Shown: in pieces, positions 50,740 to 58,833 of the stretch
Layout: the number at the start of each line of letters is the position of its first letter
Position numbering within the stretch: position 1 is the first letter of the stretch
The notes under the pieces: generated by a model
Databases searched by the model: none
Seen by the model: the letters and a program-made list of their open reading frames with translations, nothing else
Told to the model about the DNA's origin: nothing
Source of the DNA: UBA6055 sp965203755
GTDB taxonomy: Bacteria > Chloroflexota > Anaerolineae > Aggregatilineales > Phototrophicaceae
Direction: 5' to 3'
DNA length: 64,000 bases
NCBI GenBank assembly: GCA_965203755.1
Contig: OZ241910.1
Span: forward strand, 1,674,001 to 1,738,000
Position numbers and translations under genes: made by a program

Positions 50740-51564
50740 TCAAATCAGCAGGCGATGAATGGCGGCCTGGACCGTCTGCCAAGCCGCTGATGTCGGCGCT
50801 ACGATTTCAAAATGCCCGACTTGCGGCAGGACAATCAACTCGACCTCGTCGCCCAGCGCCCGCGCCGCCGCGGTGTAGGGCCGGACATTGTCCAGCATTT
50901 TCGCGTCTTCGCCGCCGATAATATGCGTTTGCGGCGCCGCCAGCGGCAAAAGCGCCGCCGGCGAGCCATGCTGATAATGGATGGGAACGTCTTGCGGCCG
51001 CCCGCCCATGACGGCCGGCAGAGCGTCGCTGCACAGCCCCTGCTCAAAAGCCAGTGTCGGGTCAGCCACGGCCGCCAAAGCCGCCACGCCCTGGATGGGC
51101 AAAGCCCCTTCAAGACGCAGACGGCTCGATTGGGGCAGCCTGCGCCGCGCCGCCAGCCATAATGCCAGATGACCGCCAGCCGAATGGCCCACGGCGATAA
51201 CCCGATCCAGATCGAGATGATGCGAATCGGCGATTTGATACAGATAATCGGCGGCCCGCGCCACATCAAGAAACATCCGTGGATAATCGCCGCCGGCGTC
51301 TTTGCGCCGATATTCAATGTTCCAAACCGCGAAGCCTTGGCCGGCAAGCGCCTTGGCGACCGAGCCGATGGGCTTCAGATTGTAAATGGCCTGGTAGCCG
51401 CCGCCATGGATCAGGACGATGACCGGATGCCGGGCGGCCAGCGGCGGCAGATAAAGTTCGCCAAACTGCTGCGGATGACCGCCATAGGCATAGCTGTGAT
51501 CGGGCGGCGTTTGCGGAAATCGCTGGTAGTCTTCGGCTGTGAGCAGTGGCATGGCGCGCCTCAT
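50740..51564 (-). CDS. Alpha/beta hydrolase, esterase/kynurenine formamidase-like
   Basis: 274 aa. The oxyanion segment VIVLIHGGGYQAIYN near 50-64 is HGGG type and the nucleophile elbow is GHSAGGHLALWLAA near 130. The acid and base are likely in HIIGGEDAKML and LPQVGHFEI. The layout is that of small BD-FAE/kynurenine formamidase-like hydrolases. Its start overlaps the metA stop (ATGA, 51564-51561), so it is coupled to methionine synthesis transcription, though a functional link is not known. Confidence 0.88.
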   Translation of the reverse strand: MRRAMPLLTAEDYQRFPQTPPDHSYAYGGHPQQFGELYLPPLAARHPVIVLIHGGGYQAIYNLKPIGSVAKALAGQGFAVWNIEYRRKDAGGDYPRMFLDVARAADYLYQIADSHHLDLDRVIAVGHSAGGHLALWLAARRRLPQSSRLRLEGALPIQGVAALAAVADPTLAFEQGLCSDALPAVMGGRPQDVPIHYQHGSPAALLPLAAPQTHIIGGEDAKMLDNVRPYTAAARALGDEVELIVLPQVGHFEIVAPTSAAWQTVQAAIHRLLI

Positions 51565-52625
51565 AATACGCCGAGCGGGTTGTCGGGGTCAATGCCGCGG
51601 TCAAAGGGAATATGACGCACGACGCTGGTGACCTGATAGACAGCCCCCAGCCAGTTATTGAAGATCGCCTTAGCCGTATCGCCCCAGGTATTGTCCAGAT
51701 AAGGCAGCGCCTTGTCTTCGGGAAAAGGCGGGATGCGCGCGCCTTTTTCCAAAGCCAGCCGCGCCCTTTGCGCGTATCGCTCGACGACTTCGCGGGCTTC
51801 AAACGGAAAATAGTTTTCCGGATAGGGCGGCTGGTCATTCTGACCTTCAAAATAGCGCATCAAATCGCGCTTGTATTCTTTCAGCAGACTGTTGGTGTCA
51901 TATTCAGGATGCCCCTGAAAATAAACGATCCGCAGCTGATCGGGGCTGACAGCCATGTGAACTTCCCCGTCAAAACTTTGAATCAAAACGGTCAAACCAG
52001 CCTGTTCAAAGTGTTCGCGGGTAATCGAATTCCAGCGCGAATGAGGGACATCAAAGCGGGTGTTGATCTCTCGCAGCAGCGGATGCGCCGGCTGGGTGAC
52101 CCGATGCTCAAAGACGCCCCATTTTTTGGCGTCGCGCTTGACGCGGTCAATTTGATAGAAATACTTCATCAGGGCATGGGTAGAAAGGCAGGAACACAGG
52201 GTTGAGGTGACGTTTTCCCGCGCCCATTCGATGACTTCCGTCAAGGGCCGCCAGAAGTTTTCCTGGTCCAGGCTCGGATTGGCGACATTGGCGCCGGTGA
52301 TAATCAGGGCGTCCAGTCCATCTCGCTTGATTTGCTCGAAAGTGGTGTAGTATCGGTCGATATAGCCCTTGGTTTCGGGGCTGCGCGCCAAACCCGGCAC
52401 CGAAAAAACATGGACATAAAACTGCGCGATTTGATTGCAGTTGCCGACCAGGCGCATAAACTGCCTTTCGGTGATCTTCAGGGCGGCATCGGGCATCATA
52501 TTCAGCAAGCCGATATGAAGCTCGCGGATGTCTTGCGTGATGGCGCGGTCCAGCGTCAGGACTTCCTGACCACGCTGTTTCAGCCGCTCAAAGCTGGGCA
52601 AGGGAGTATGGGCGACTAATGGCAT
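51561..52625 (-). CDS. metA: Homoserine O-succinyltransferase family (MetA)
   Basis: 354 aa. MetA acylates homoserine to start methionine synthesis. LHIGLLNMMPDAALKITERQ near 38-57, the nucleophile cysteine in TSTLCSCLSTHALM near 140, and the His-x-Glu catalytic pair in YFQGHPEYDTNSLL near 234 are conserved. Whether it prefers succinyl- or acetyl-CoA cannot be told safely. ATG 52625 has GGAG about 10 nt upstream. No SAM riboswitch-like leader is visible in the 80 bp before it. Confidence 0.93.
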   Translation of the reverse strand: MPLVAHTPLPSFERLKQRGQEVLTLDRAITQDIRELHIGLLNMMPDAALKITERQFMRLVGNCNQIAQFYVHVFSVPGLARSPETKGYIDRYYTTFEQIKRDGLDALIITGANVANPSLDQENFWRPLTEVIEWARENVTSTLCSCLSTHALMKYFYQIDRVKRDAKKWGVFEHRVTQPAHPLLREINTRFDVPHSRWNSITREHFEQAGLTVLIQSFDGEVHMAVSPDQLRIVYFQGHPEYDTNSLLKEYKRDLMRYFEGQNDQPPYPENYFPFEAREVVERYAQRARLALEKGARIPPFPEDKALPYLDNTWGDTAKAIFNNWLGAVYQVTSVVRHIPFDRGIDPDNPLGVL

Positions 52626-52705
52626 ATAGGTCGACTCCAGCGCTGCCGAGTAAATGCTGTGTTGAGTTTGGACGCGTCAGTATAGCACAGTTTGCTGATG
52701 AGGAC

Positions 52706-53458
52706 TTAGTGGAGATGTTCGCCGGCGTTGACATGGATGAGCGAACCAGTCAGGAAGTCTTCCTGACAAAGATACAAAGCGGCCCGCGCGACGTCTTCGG
52801 CCGCGCCGGTGCGCTTGAGGGGATTGCGTTCGCCGACTTTCGCCCAGTCGTCGTCGGAAATCTGAAGCCCCGCCGTTTTCATAACCGGCCCCGGCACAAT
52901 CGCATTGACCCGAATCGAAGGCCCAAGCGACAGGGCGCTGACCTGCGTCAGCATCCACAGCGCCGATTTGCTGATGCCATGATGGGGATACGCTTTCCAG
53001 GGGCCATCCACCCCGGCGTCGCAGATGTTGACAATGACTCCGCCGGGAACCGGGTTGCCGGCCATGATTTTGGCCGCCTGCTGCGTGGCCAGAAAGGGCG
53101 CCCGCAGGTTGACATTCATCGTGAGATTCCAATCTTCCAAAGACACCGCCAGCAGGCGCCGCTTCTGGAAGACGGCGGCGCTGTTGACAAGGATATCCAG
53201 ACGGTCAAATCGCTCTTGCAGCCCATTGAACAGGGTATCCACGCCTTCAGCCTGGCTGATGTCGGCTTGGACGCTGAAGGCGTCGACGCCATAAGACTTG
53301 ATGTCTTGCATGGTATCGCGCACTTGTGATGGGCCGGAACGATGATAATGCACCAGGATATGGACGCCGTGTTTGGCAAGCTCAAGCGCGACAGCCCGCC
53401 CGACGCGATGGGCTGAACCGGTCACCAAGGCGATTTTGTCTCTCAAATCGGTACGCAT
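52706..53458 (-). CDS. SDR oxidoreductase, pteridine reductase-like, catalytic Tyr absent
   Basis: About 250 aa from ATG 53458 (GGGAGAA upstream). Cofactor loop ALVTGSAHRVGRAVAL with an HYHRS segment after strand beta2, NSAAVF, and VNICDAGVDG with Asp in the catalytic Ser position as in PTR1/FolM-type pteridine reductases. The YxxxK motif is broken: the lysine of GISKSALW is present but four residues before it stands His (YPHHGISK) instead of Tyr. Activity may be reduced or different. The C-terminus is complete. Confidence 0.85.
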   Translation of the reverse strand: MRTDLRDKIALVTGSAHRVGRAVALELAKHGVHILVHYHRSGPSQVRDTMQDIKSYGVDAFSVQADISQAEGVDTLFNGLQERFDRLDILVNSAAVFQKRRLLAVSLEDWNLTMNVNLRAPFLATQQAAKIMAGNPVPGGVIVNICDAGVDGPWKAYPHHGISKSALWMLTQVSALSLGPSIRVNAIVPGPVMKTAGLQISDDDWAKVGERNPLKRTGAAEDVARAALYLCQEDFLTGSLIHVNAGEHLH

Positions 53459-53540
53459 CCATGGTTCTCCCGCATACTGTACACCTTGAACATCATAGCC
53501 GAGTTTGGGCATGAATCAAAATAGGGCCGCTGATCCAGGT

Positions 53541-54140
53541 TCAGGATTCACCTTGGCTTCCCGCCAGTTCCTGAAGATAAAGTCCCATTTCCTCAAACTG
53601 CATTTCGCCCAGTTTCATAAAGCGCACCACGCCCTTTTCGTCGATGATGAAGGTTGTTGGCAGGTTCTGCACGCCATAATCGTCCTTGACGACTTGATTG
53701 ATATCCAGCGCCACCGGCAGATTCCGCACCCCGATTTCCGCCAGAAACGCGCTTATTTCTTCGGCCGTCTCGCCCAGATTGACGGCCAGCAAAGCCGGCC
53801 CATTGTCATCCCCGGCATGAGTGGCGGCAAACTCTTCCAGCGCCGGCAGTTCGCGGACACAGGGCGGACACCAGGTCGTCCAAAAGTTGAGGAAGAGCGG
53901 CCGGCCGGCGAAATCGGCCGGCGATACCAGGGCCGCGCCATCCAGCAGCGGCAGTTCAAAGTCCGGCGCTTCAAATTGGATCAGCGTTCGCGCCGGCGCC
54001 GGAACAAAGGTCGGCGGCGGCGGCTCCCGGCCCTCCAGCGCGATCATCAGCAAGGCCCCAAAGATGCCCAGCAACGGCAAAATCAGGAAGATCAGCAGCG
54101 CCGTTGAAGGGGCCGATTTGCGGTCAGCTGCTTGATTCAT
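53541..54140 (-). CDS. TlpA-like thiol-disulfide oxidoreductase, membrane-anchored
   Basis: 199 aa. A single N-terminal helix (ALLIFLILPLLGIFGALLMI) anchors a thioredoxin-fold domain that faces outside. The active site is FWTTWCPPCVRELPAL, the cis-proline loop is VQNLPTTFIIDEKG, and APDFELPLLDG is the usual start of AhpC/TSA-TlpA domains. Expected to reduce extracytoplasmic disulfides, for example in cytochrome c maturation, although no ccm/ccs genes are in the window. Confidence 0.93.
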   Translation of the reverse strand: MNQAADRKSAPSTALLIFLILPLLGIFGALLMIALEGREPPPPTFVPAPARTLIQFEAPDFELPLLDGAALVSPADFAGRPLFLNFWTTWCPPCVRELPALEEFAATHAGDDNGPALLAVNLGETAEEISAFLAEIGVRNLPVALDINQVVKDDYGVQNLPTTFIIDEKGVVRFMKLGEMQFEEMGLYLQELAGSQGES

Positions 54141-54165
54141 GGCCGTCTCGTTTCGCGTCAGGCAT

Positions 54166-54645
54166 TTAGAAAGACCAGTTCTCTAGTTTCATAAACCTTT
54201 CAAGCGAGACGCAGGGTATCGAAAAATGCTTGCAGATGTTTGGGATTTTAGCGCTGTTCGGCCGTTCGCGTTCCAATGTAACTACAGTCGCGCTTAGTAT
54301 TTTCGCACGGGCGATAACAAATGGATCGGCGGCGTTTCCGCCTTTGAGGAGCTTCTTTCGTTCGATATTTTGCTGGAAATGTGTCATGGCGTAGATTGCC
54401 GTAACAAACTGCGCCTCATTCGCTGTAGGCGCGGGAAACAGTTCTTTCGCTGTCTTCAGCCAATTTTGCAGTGTTTCATTCCCCTGGACTTCAAGTTCGC
54501 GCCTGACTTCGCGGGTAGAGGTAATCTGATCATTGATAACCAATTGATCAAACTGCTTCCAAAGACTGGGGAATGAGTCAGGATAATAGCTGCTGAAAAA
54601 TAGAATGAAGACGTTTGTATCGAATACATAATTTGTCTTAGTCAC
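54166..54645 (-). CDS. DUF4411 PIN-like toxin
   Basis: 159 aa PIN-fold protein. NYVFDTNVFILFFSSYYPD with the first Asp, E46 in STREVRRELEVQG, NAADPFVIARAKI with the downstream acidic residues, and VVTLERERPNSAKIPNIC match the DUF4411 family, typically the toxin partner of Xre-ImmA/IrrE antitoxins. Its ATG overlaps the antitoxin stop by 4 bp. Probable mode is RNA cleavage on loss of antitoxin; this is family inference. Confidence 0.88.
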   Translation of the reverse strand: MTKTNYVFDTNVFILFFSSYYPDSFPSLWKQFDQLVINDQITSTREVRRELEVQGNETLQNWLKTAKELFPAPTANEAQFVTAIYAMTHFQQNIERKKLLKGGNAADPFVIARAKILSATVVTLERERPNSAKIPNICKHFSIPCVSLERFMKLENWSF

Positions 54646-55796
54646 GAATTACTCTCCAGCAGAGTTTCTTCCAGCCGCGTCAGATTCTTTGGCTTGATAT
54701 CCAGATAATCTCCCAGTTGGTCATAGCTAATCCAGTTCTGGTAATAGCGTTGAAATGCCAATGTGATGTATTCCCTTCCTCGATAGGCGATCTGGGTATT
54801 ATAGTAATCGCCGCCACCGCCGCCTGCCTTCCCTTGTTCAGCCCATTTATTCGCCTTATGTTGATATTCTATGTCAGTAATTAATCCCCGTTCGAGGAAT
54901 CGGCGGTATATGGCTTCCCGACTGACATTGAACCGCTGCGCCAGTTTAGCCGCTTTATCCTCTGATGATTCGGAATGAGGCCGTTTGGCAAGCTCTTGGT
55001 CAAATATATCCTCGGGCATCAAAATGCAGGCCGCCAGCCGATTGCAGATGATCTCAATCTGTCGCTTGTCATGTGCAAGGCTGTCAATGAAATCGTCTTG
55101 GAGGGTATCCACGCCGCTTGTATGGAACAGCAGATGGGCAAGCTCATGGAAAAGCGTGAAGATCTGACGCGTCTTTGCTGTCGAGTTATTCACATAGATG
55201 ATAGGGAATTCGCTGTCATACAGGCTAAAACCAGAGTAATCGCTCTGTTCCTTTCCAAACGCATCCTTAAAAACATAAACGCCGACATCAAGCAATGCTT
55301 TGCGCCACGCTTTTAGGGCATAATCGGTGTCTTGCCATTTGAACTGCTCTTCAAACGATACGCCAAGATACCCGCGCGCTTGAACGGCGATGCTTTCGAC
55401 AGGATCGGTCAGTCGGAAGCTCAAGCCGCGCGTGATCAGCCGTTCGGCCGGGTTGCGGCCCTGATTTAGCTCATCCAGCCCGATCTGAAAAGCCCGCGCC
55501 TTCCGCAGCAGAAGCCGGATACGCGGCGGGATTTCGTCAAGCTGTGCCGGTTCTAGGGTGCGGAATGTTTCTTCAACCGGCGGCAGTTTCGGCGGCTCTG
55601 GGAAAAAGAACACCGCGACAGGTACTTTGAATTTGTCGGACAAGCCTTCAAGCTGACCATACGTAGGCGCGGCTGTACCGCTTTCCCATTCTGCGATTTT
55701 GGGAAATTTTTTCTTGGCATCATCCAACTTGAACCCGGCATGTTCTCGCGCCCAAGTGAGAACCTTGGGCGTGATGGGCATCCGTTCAGTGGCCAT
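54642..55796 (-). CDS. Xre-HTH/ImmA-IrrE metallopeptidase (antitoxin)
   Basis: 384 aa. The N-terminal 60 residues form a diverged Xre-like HTH (LTWAREHAGFKLDDAKKKFP, WESGTAAPTYGQLEGLSDKF). The ImmA/IrrE metallopeptidase motif TLFHELAHLLFH is near residue 220, with a downstream glutamate region QIEIICNRLAACILMP. Such proteins repress and, on stress, may be cleaved or cleave partners; with the DUF4411 toxin they form a type II pair. An inverted repeat in the promoter (55836-55856) is the likely autoregulatory operator. Confidence 0.9.
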   Translation of the reverse strand: MATERMPITPKVLTWAREHAGFKLDDAKKKFPKIAEWESGTAAPTYGQLEGLSDKFKVPVAVFFFPEPPKLPPVEETFRTLEPAQLDEIPPRIRLLLRKARAFQIGLDELNQGRNPAERLITRGLSFRLTDPVESIAVQARGYLGVSFEEQFKWQDTDYALKAWRKALLDVGVYVFKDAFGKEQSDYSGFSLYDSEFPIIYVNNSTAKTRQIFTLFHELAHLLFHTSGVDTLQDDFIDSLAHDKRQIEIICNRLAACILMPEDIFDQELAKRPHSESSEDKAAKLAQRFNVSREAIYRRFLERGLITDIEYQHKANKWAEQGKAGGGGGDYYNTQIAYRGREYITLAFQRYYQNWISYDQLGDYLDIKPKNLTRLEETLLESNS

Positions 55797-55826
55797 GCTT
55801 CACTTTGCCCTTTTTAATATCAATCT

Positions 55827-55856
55827 AATGTAATGCTTGACCAAGCAAGTGTCAAG
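55827..55856 (-). promoter_or_regulatory. Promoter and operator of the DUF4411/ImmA module
   Basis: On the minus strand TTGACA (55855-55850), 17-bp spacer, TACATT (55832-55827). An inverted repeat CTTGAC-N9-GTCAAG spans 55836-55856, across the -35 and spacer, suitable for autorepression by the Xre domain. Confidence 0.6.
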
Positions 55857-55862
55857 TTTGCC

Positions 55863-56315
55863 CTATTCAAAAATCCACGGGTCGGCGCTGCGTTCCCAGC
55901 CGCTAATGAGTTCGGCGTCGCTGAAGAAGTTGGCGACTTCGATCTGGCCATTTTCCGGGCTGTCCGAGCCATGCGCCAGATTGCGTCCGATTTCGAGGCC
56001 ATAATCGCCGCGGATAGTGCCGGCGGCGGCTTCGGTCGGTTTGGTGGCGCCGATGGTCCTGCGCGCCGCCGCGACCGCATCGCGGCCTTCCAATGCCACC
56101 GCCACCACCGGCGCCGAAGTGATGTAGGCGACCAAACCCTTGAAGAAAGGCCGTTGGCGATGAACATCATAATGCCTTTCGGCCAAGTCCTGGCTGACCT
56201 GAAGCAGCTTCATGCCAATCAGCTTCAAACCGCGCTGTTCAAAACGTTGAATGATTTCGCCGGTTAAGCCGCGCTGCACCGCATCTGGCTTTATAATAAT
56301 CAGTGTCCGTTCCAA
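55863..56315 (-). CDS. ndk: Nucleoside diphosphate kinase
   Basis: 150 aa, typical length. Transfers the gamma phosphate among NTPs through a phosphohistidine; the histidine is in GRNLAHGSDSPENGQIEVAN near residue 122. The start MERTLIIIKPDAVQRGLTGE is canonical, and the Arg and Lys residues of the active site (TIGATKPTEAAAGTIRGDYG) are present. AAAGGC precedes ATG 56315. Confidence 0.97.
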   Translation of the reverse strand: MERTLIIIKPDAVQRGLTGEIIQRFEQRGLKLIGMKLLQVSQDLAERHYDVHRQRPFFKGLVAYITSAPVVAVALEGRDAVAAARRTIGATKPTEAAAGTIRGDYGLEIGRNLAHGSDSPENGQIEVANFFSDAELISGWERSADPWIFE

Positions 56316-56437
56316 GAGATTGCCTTTCTGATATGATGATATTGAGAACGGAAGCTATCATACAGTCGCCGGCCTGAAATGTGTATGCGGAACACCGGGC
56401 AGGTGATGGCATATTAAGGATAATGCCGCGTTATCTG

Positions 56438-56453
56438 TGTATGTCATCATACA
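56438..56453. promoter_or_regulatory. Inverted repeat TGTATG-N4-CATACA
   Basis: Perfect 6-bp arms separated by TCAT, 28 bp before the epimerase gene and between divergent ndk and fcl. Single half-site-like copies occur at about 56379 and 56353. Possible operator. Confidence 0.4.
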
Positions 56454-56465
56454 TCGGCGATATTT

Positions 56466-56480
56466 TGACAGGGGCTGTCA
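56466..56480 (+). promoter_or_regulatory. Hairpin over the ribosome site of the epimerase gene
   Basis: TGACAG-GGG-CTGTCA, a perfect 6-bp stem with a 3-nt loop ending directly at ATG 56481. The AGGGG ribosome site lies in the stem/loop and would be sequestered when folded. Confidence 0.45.
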
Positions 56481-57452
56481 ATGAGTGGTGATTTCTGGAA
56501 TGAACAAATCGTGATTGTGACCGGCGGCGCCGGCTTCCTGGGCCGTTATGTGGTCGAAGAATTGAAAGCGAAAGGAACTGCCGAAATCATTGTCCCGCGC
56601 AGCGCCGATTATGACCTGCGCGAAAGCTCGGCGGCGGCGCGCCTGTTCGCCGATCATCCAGCGGCCAGCATGGTCATTCATCTGGCGGCGACGGTCGGCG
56701 GAATCGGCATCAACCGCAAGCATCCCGGGCTTTTCTTTTATGACAATATGATGATGGGCGCCTTGCTGCTCGAACATGCCCGCCGCGCCGGGATACGCAA
56801 ATTCGTCGGCATTGGCACGATTTGCAGTTACCCTAAGTTCACCCCGATTCCCTTCCGGGAAGATGATCTGTGGCAGGGCTATCCCGAAGAAACCAATGCG
56901 CCCTATGGACTGGCGAAGAAGATGCTGCTGGTGCAAAGCCAGGCTTATCGTCAGGAATTTGGCTATAACGCCATTCATCTGCTGCCGGTCAACCTGTATG
57001 GGCCCCATGACAGCTTTGACCCCAAATCAGCCCATGTGATTCCTGATGTGGTTCGCAAGATGATGGATGCCAAAGATCAGGGCGCCGGCTTTGTCAGCTT
57101 GTTTGGCGATGGTTCGCCAACCCGTGAATTTTTGTTTGTGCGCGATGCGGCGCATGGCATTGTCCTCGCTGCCGAACGTTACAACCGCGGCGAGCCGGTC
57201 AATCTGGGCAGCGCCTTTGAAATCAGCATTCGCGACCTAGTTGAGATGATCGCCGAAGAGGTCGGTTTCGACGGCGAACTGCATTGGGACACCAGCAAGC
57301 CAAATGGACAGCCGCGCCGCCGGCTGGATGTCTCGCGGGCTGAACGCGAATTTGGCTTTGTCTCGCAAACGGATTTTCGGGCTGGACTGCGCGAGACCAT
57401 CGCTTGGTATCAAGCCGAACGGCAAAAGATGCGGAGTCAGCCGCTTTCATAA
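56481..57452 (+). CDS. fcl: GDP-L-fucose synthase-like epimerase/reductase
   Basis: 323 aa extended SDR. NAD(P) loop VTGGAGFLGRYVVEELKAKG, catalytic serine in GTICSYP, catalytic YGLAKKMLL (YxxxK), and the GDP-sugar signature VNLYGPHDSFDPKSAHVIP. The AATVGGIGINRKHP segment is characteristic of GDP-4-keto-6-deoxymannose epimerase-reductases (Fcl/WcaG). Products would be fucose for surface glycans. GMD is not in the window. Its initiation region is in a hairpin. Confidence 0.9.
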   Translation: MSGDFWNEQIVIVTGGAGFLGRYVVEELKAKGTAEIIVPRSADYDLRESSAAARLFADHPAASMVIHLAATVGGIGINRKHPGLFFYDNMMMGALLLEHARRAGIRKFVGIGTICSYPKFTPIPFREDDLWQGYPEETNAPYGLAKKMLLVQSQAYRQEFGYNAIHLLPVNLYGPHDSFDPKSAHVIPDVVRKMMDAKDQGAGFVSLFGDGSPTREFLFVRDAAHGIVLAAERYNRGEPVNLGSAFEISIRDLVEMIAEEVGFDGELHWDTSKPNGQPRRRLDVSRAEREFGFVSQTDFRAGLRETIAWYQAERQKMRSQPLS

Positions 57453-57458
57453 GCGAAA

Positions 57459-57488
57459 TTGGCAAATGTTTGGCCTATCTGGTATGAT
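57459..57488 (+). promoter_or_regulatory. Putative promoter of the D12 methyltransferase gene
   Basis: TTGGCA (57459-57464), 18 bp, TATGAT (57483-57488), with the transcript start about 65 bp before ATG 57560. Confidence 0.4.
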
Positions 57489-57559
57489 TGCGGCCAGTCG
57501 TTCATCTGACGCGGCGGCATTTGTTCGCCAGCTAAAAGCGCATCGCCGGGAAACCTGAC

Positions 57560-58687
57560 ATGCAGGCAGCCGTGAAACCAATCGCATCGCCGATAAAAAG
57601 TAAAAATTATCTTGCCGATGATTTGCCGACTTATATCGGCAGCAAGCGGGCCTTGCTGACGCTGATTTCAAGCGGGCTGAATCAAATCAAGGCCCGTCTT
57701 GGCAAGCCTTATCTGTCATGCCTCGATCTGTTTTCGGGCAGCGGCGCCGTGTCCCGCCTTATGAAATCCCATGCCAGCTGCCTGGTCAGCAACGACTTTG
57801 AGGATTATACACAGGTCATCAATCAATGCTATCTTGCCAATCGCTCTGATTTTGATGAGGCGGCTTACCATGAAGCGAGAATGACGCTGATGGATAAAAT
57901 CGCTCAAGATTGGCGCCGAGGGTTTATTGCTGAAAATTATGCGCCAGTTGATGATAATCACATCCAGCCCGGCGAACGGGTGTTCTTTACTCGCCGCAAT
58001 GCCGAGTTTATCGATACCGCGCGCCAGCATATTGACGACATTGAAGATTCGATGCAAGTCTTTTTCCTGGCGCCGCTGCTGGTCCGCGCCTCGATCCACA
58101 ACAATACCGGCGGCGTATTCAAAGGCTTTTATAAAAATCGACAAGGCATTGGAGCTTTTGGCGGCGAGGGGCGACACGCCTTGAAGCGGATAAAAGGCGA
58201 AATTGATGTGCCTGAACCGATATTTTCTGATGCTGAATGCGAAGTCAAAGTTACCAAGTGCGATGCCGTCCAATTCGCGTCATCTATCGGCGGTTCATAC
58301 GATGTCGTTTATCTTGACCCGCCATACAATCAGCATCCTTACGGCTCGAATTATTTTATGCTAAACTTAATTCTGCGCTATAAACCGCCGCCGGCGGCCA
58401 GCAAGGTCAGCGGCATCCCGACAGACTGGCAAAGAAGCCCTTTCAACAAGCCCCAAAAAGCCAGCGGCGCATTCTTTAAGACGCTGGACAGCCTTGATGC
58501 CCGCTTCTTTCTTATCTCGTATAATAGTGAAGGCTTCATCAAAAAGGAGCGTTTTATATCGGAACTGCAAAGCAGAGGCGAACTCTCGTTTTTTGAGACT
58601 CGCTACAATGCCTATCGAGCGGGCCACAATCTTTCGCAGCGTCCCCGATATGTAAAAGAATACCTGTTCCTATTGGAGAAGAGGTAA
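57560..58687 (+). CDS. D12-class N6-adenine DNA methyltransferase
   Basis: 375 aa alpha-type MTase. YIGSKRALLTLISSGL at about 23-38, SAM motif CLDLFSGSGAVSRLM near 54-68, the recognition region in the middle, and the catalytic YLDPPYNQHPYGSNYFMLN near 251-269. The DPPYNQHPYGSNY signature matches type II systems recognising short sites. No restriction nuclease gene is adjacent, so it may be solitary. Its downstream region carries an extended -10 promoter for oppD. Confidence 0.93.
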   Translation: MQAAVKPIASPIKSKNYLADDLPTYIGSKRALLTLISSGLNQIKARLGKPYLSCLDLFSGSGAVSRLMKSHASCLVSNDFEDYTQVINQCYLANRSDFDEAAYHEARMTLMDKIAQDWRRGFIAENYAPVDDNHIQPGERVFFTRRNAEFIDTARQHIDDIEDSMQVFFLAPLLVRASIHNNTGGVFKGFYKNRQGIGAFGGEGRHALKRIKGEIDVPEPIFSDAECEVKVTKCDAVQFASSIGGSYDVVYLDPPYNQHPYGSNYFMLNLILRYKPPPAASKVSGIPTDWQRSPFNKPQKASGAFFKTLDSLDARFFLISYNSEGFIKKERFISELQSRGELSFFETRYNAYRAGHNLSQRPRYVKEYLFLLEKR

Positions 58688-58700
58688 TGTCCAGAAAATC

Positions 58701-58709
58701 TGATATAAT
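58701..58709 (+). promoter_or_regulatory. Extended -10 promoter before oppD
   Basis: TGATATAAT (TGn followed by consensus TATAAT at 58704-58709) without a clear -35, 14 bp after the methyltransferase stop and 125 bp before the oppD TTG/ATG start region. Confidence 0.45.
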
Positions 58710-58833
58710 CGCGCAATCCAGCGTCTATTATTATTTTTCCAAATATGGCCAGGCTTCTTTTGCTGTTAAGTAAAACATAGTAACTGCTTCTATTGTTTGA
58801 AATAGAGGTTTATTCGGTGAGGAGGGCAATGCT

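Noticed and set aside
52626..52705. SAM riboswitch upstream of metA
   Set aside because: Only 80 bp separate metA from the preceding gene and no paired leader or terminator structure is visible.
57465..57558. 30-codon ORF between fcl and the D12 methyltransferase
   Set aside because: Lies over the putative promoter of the methyltransferase, has no ribosome site and no features.
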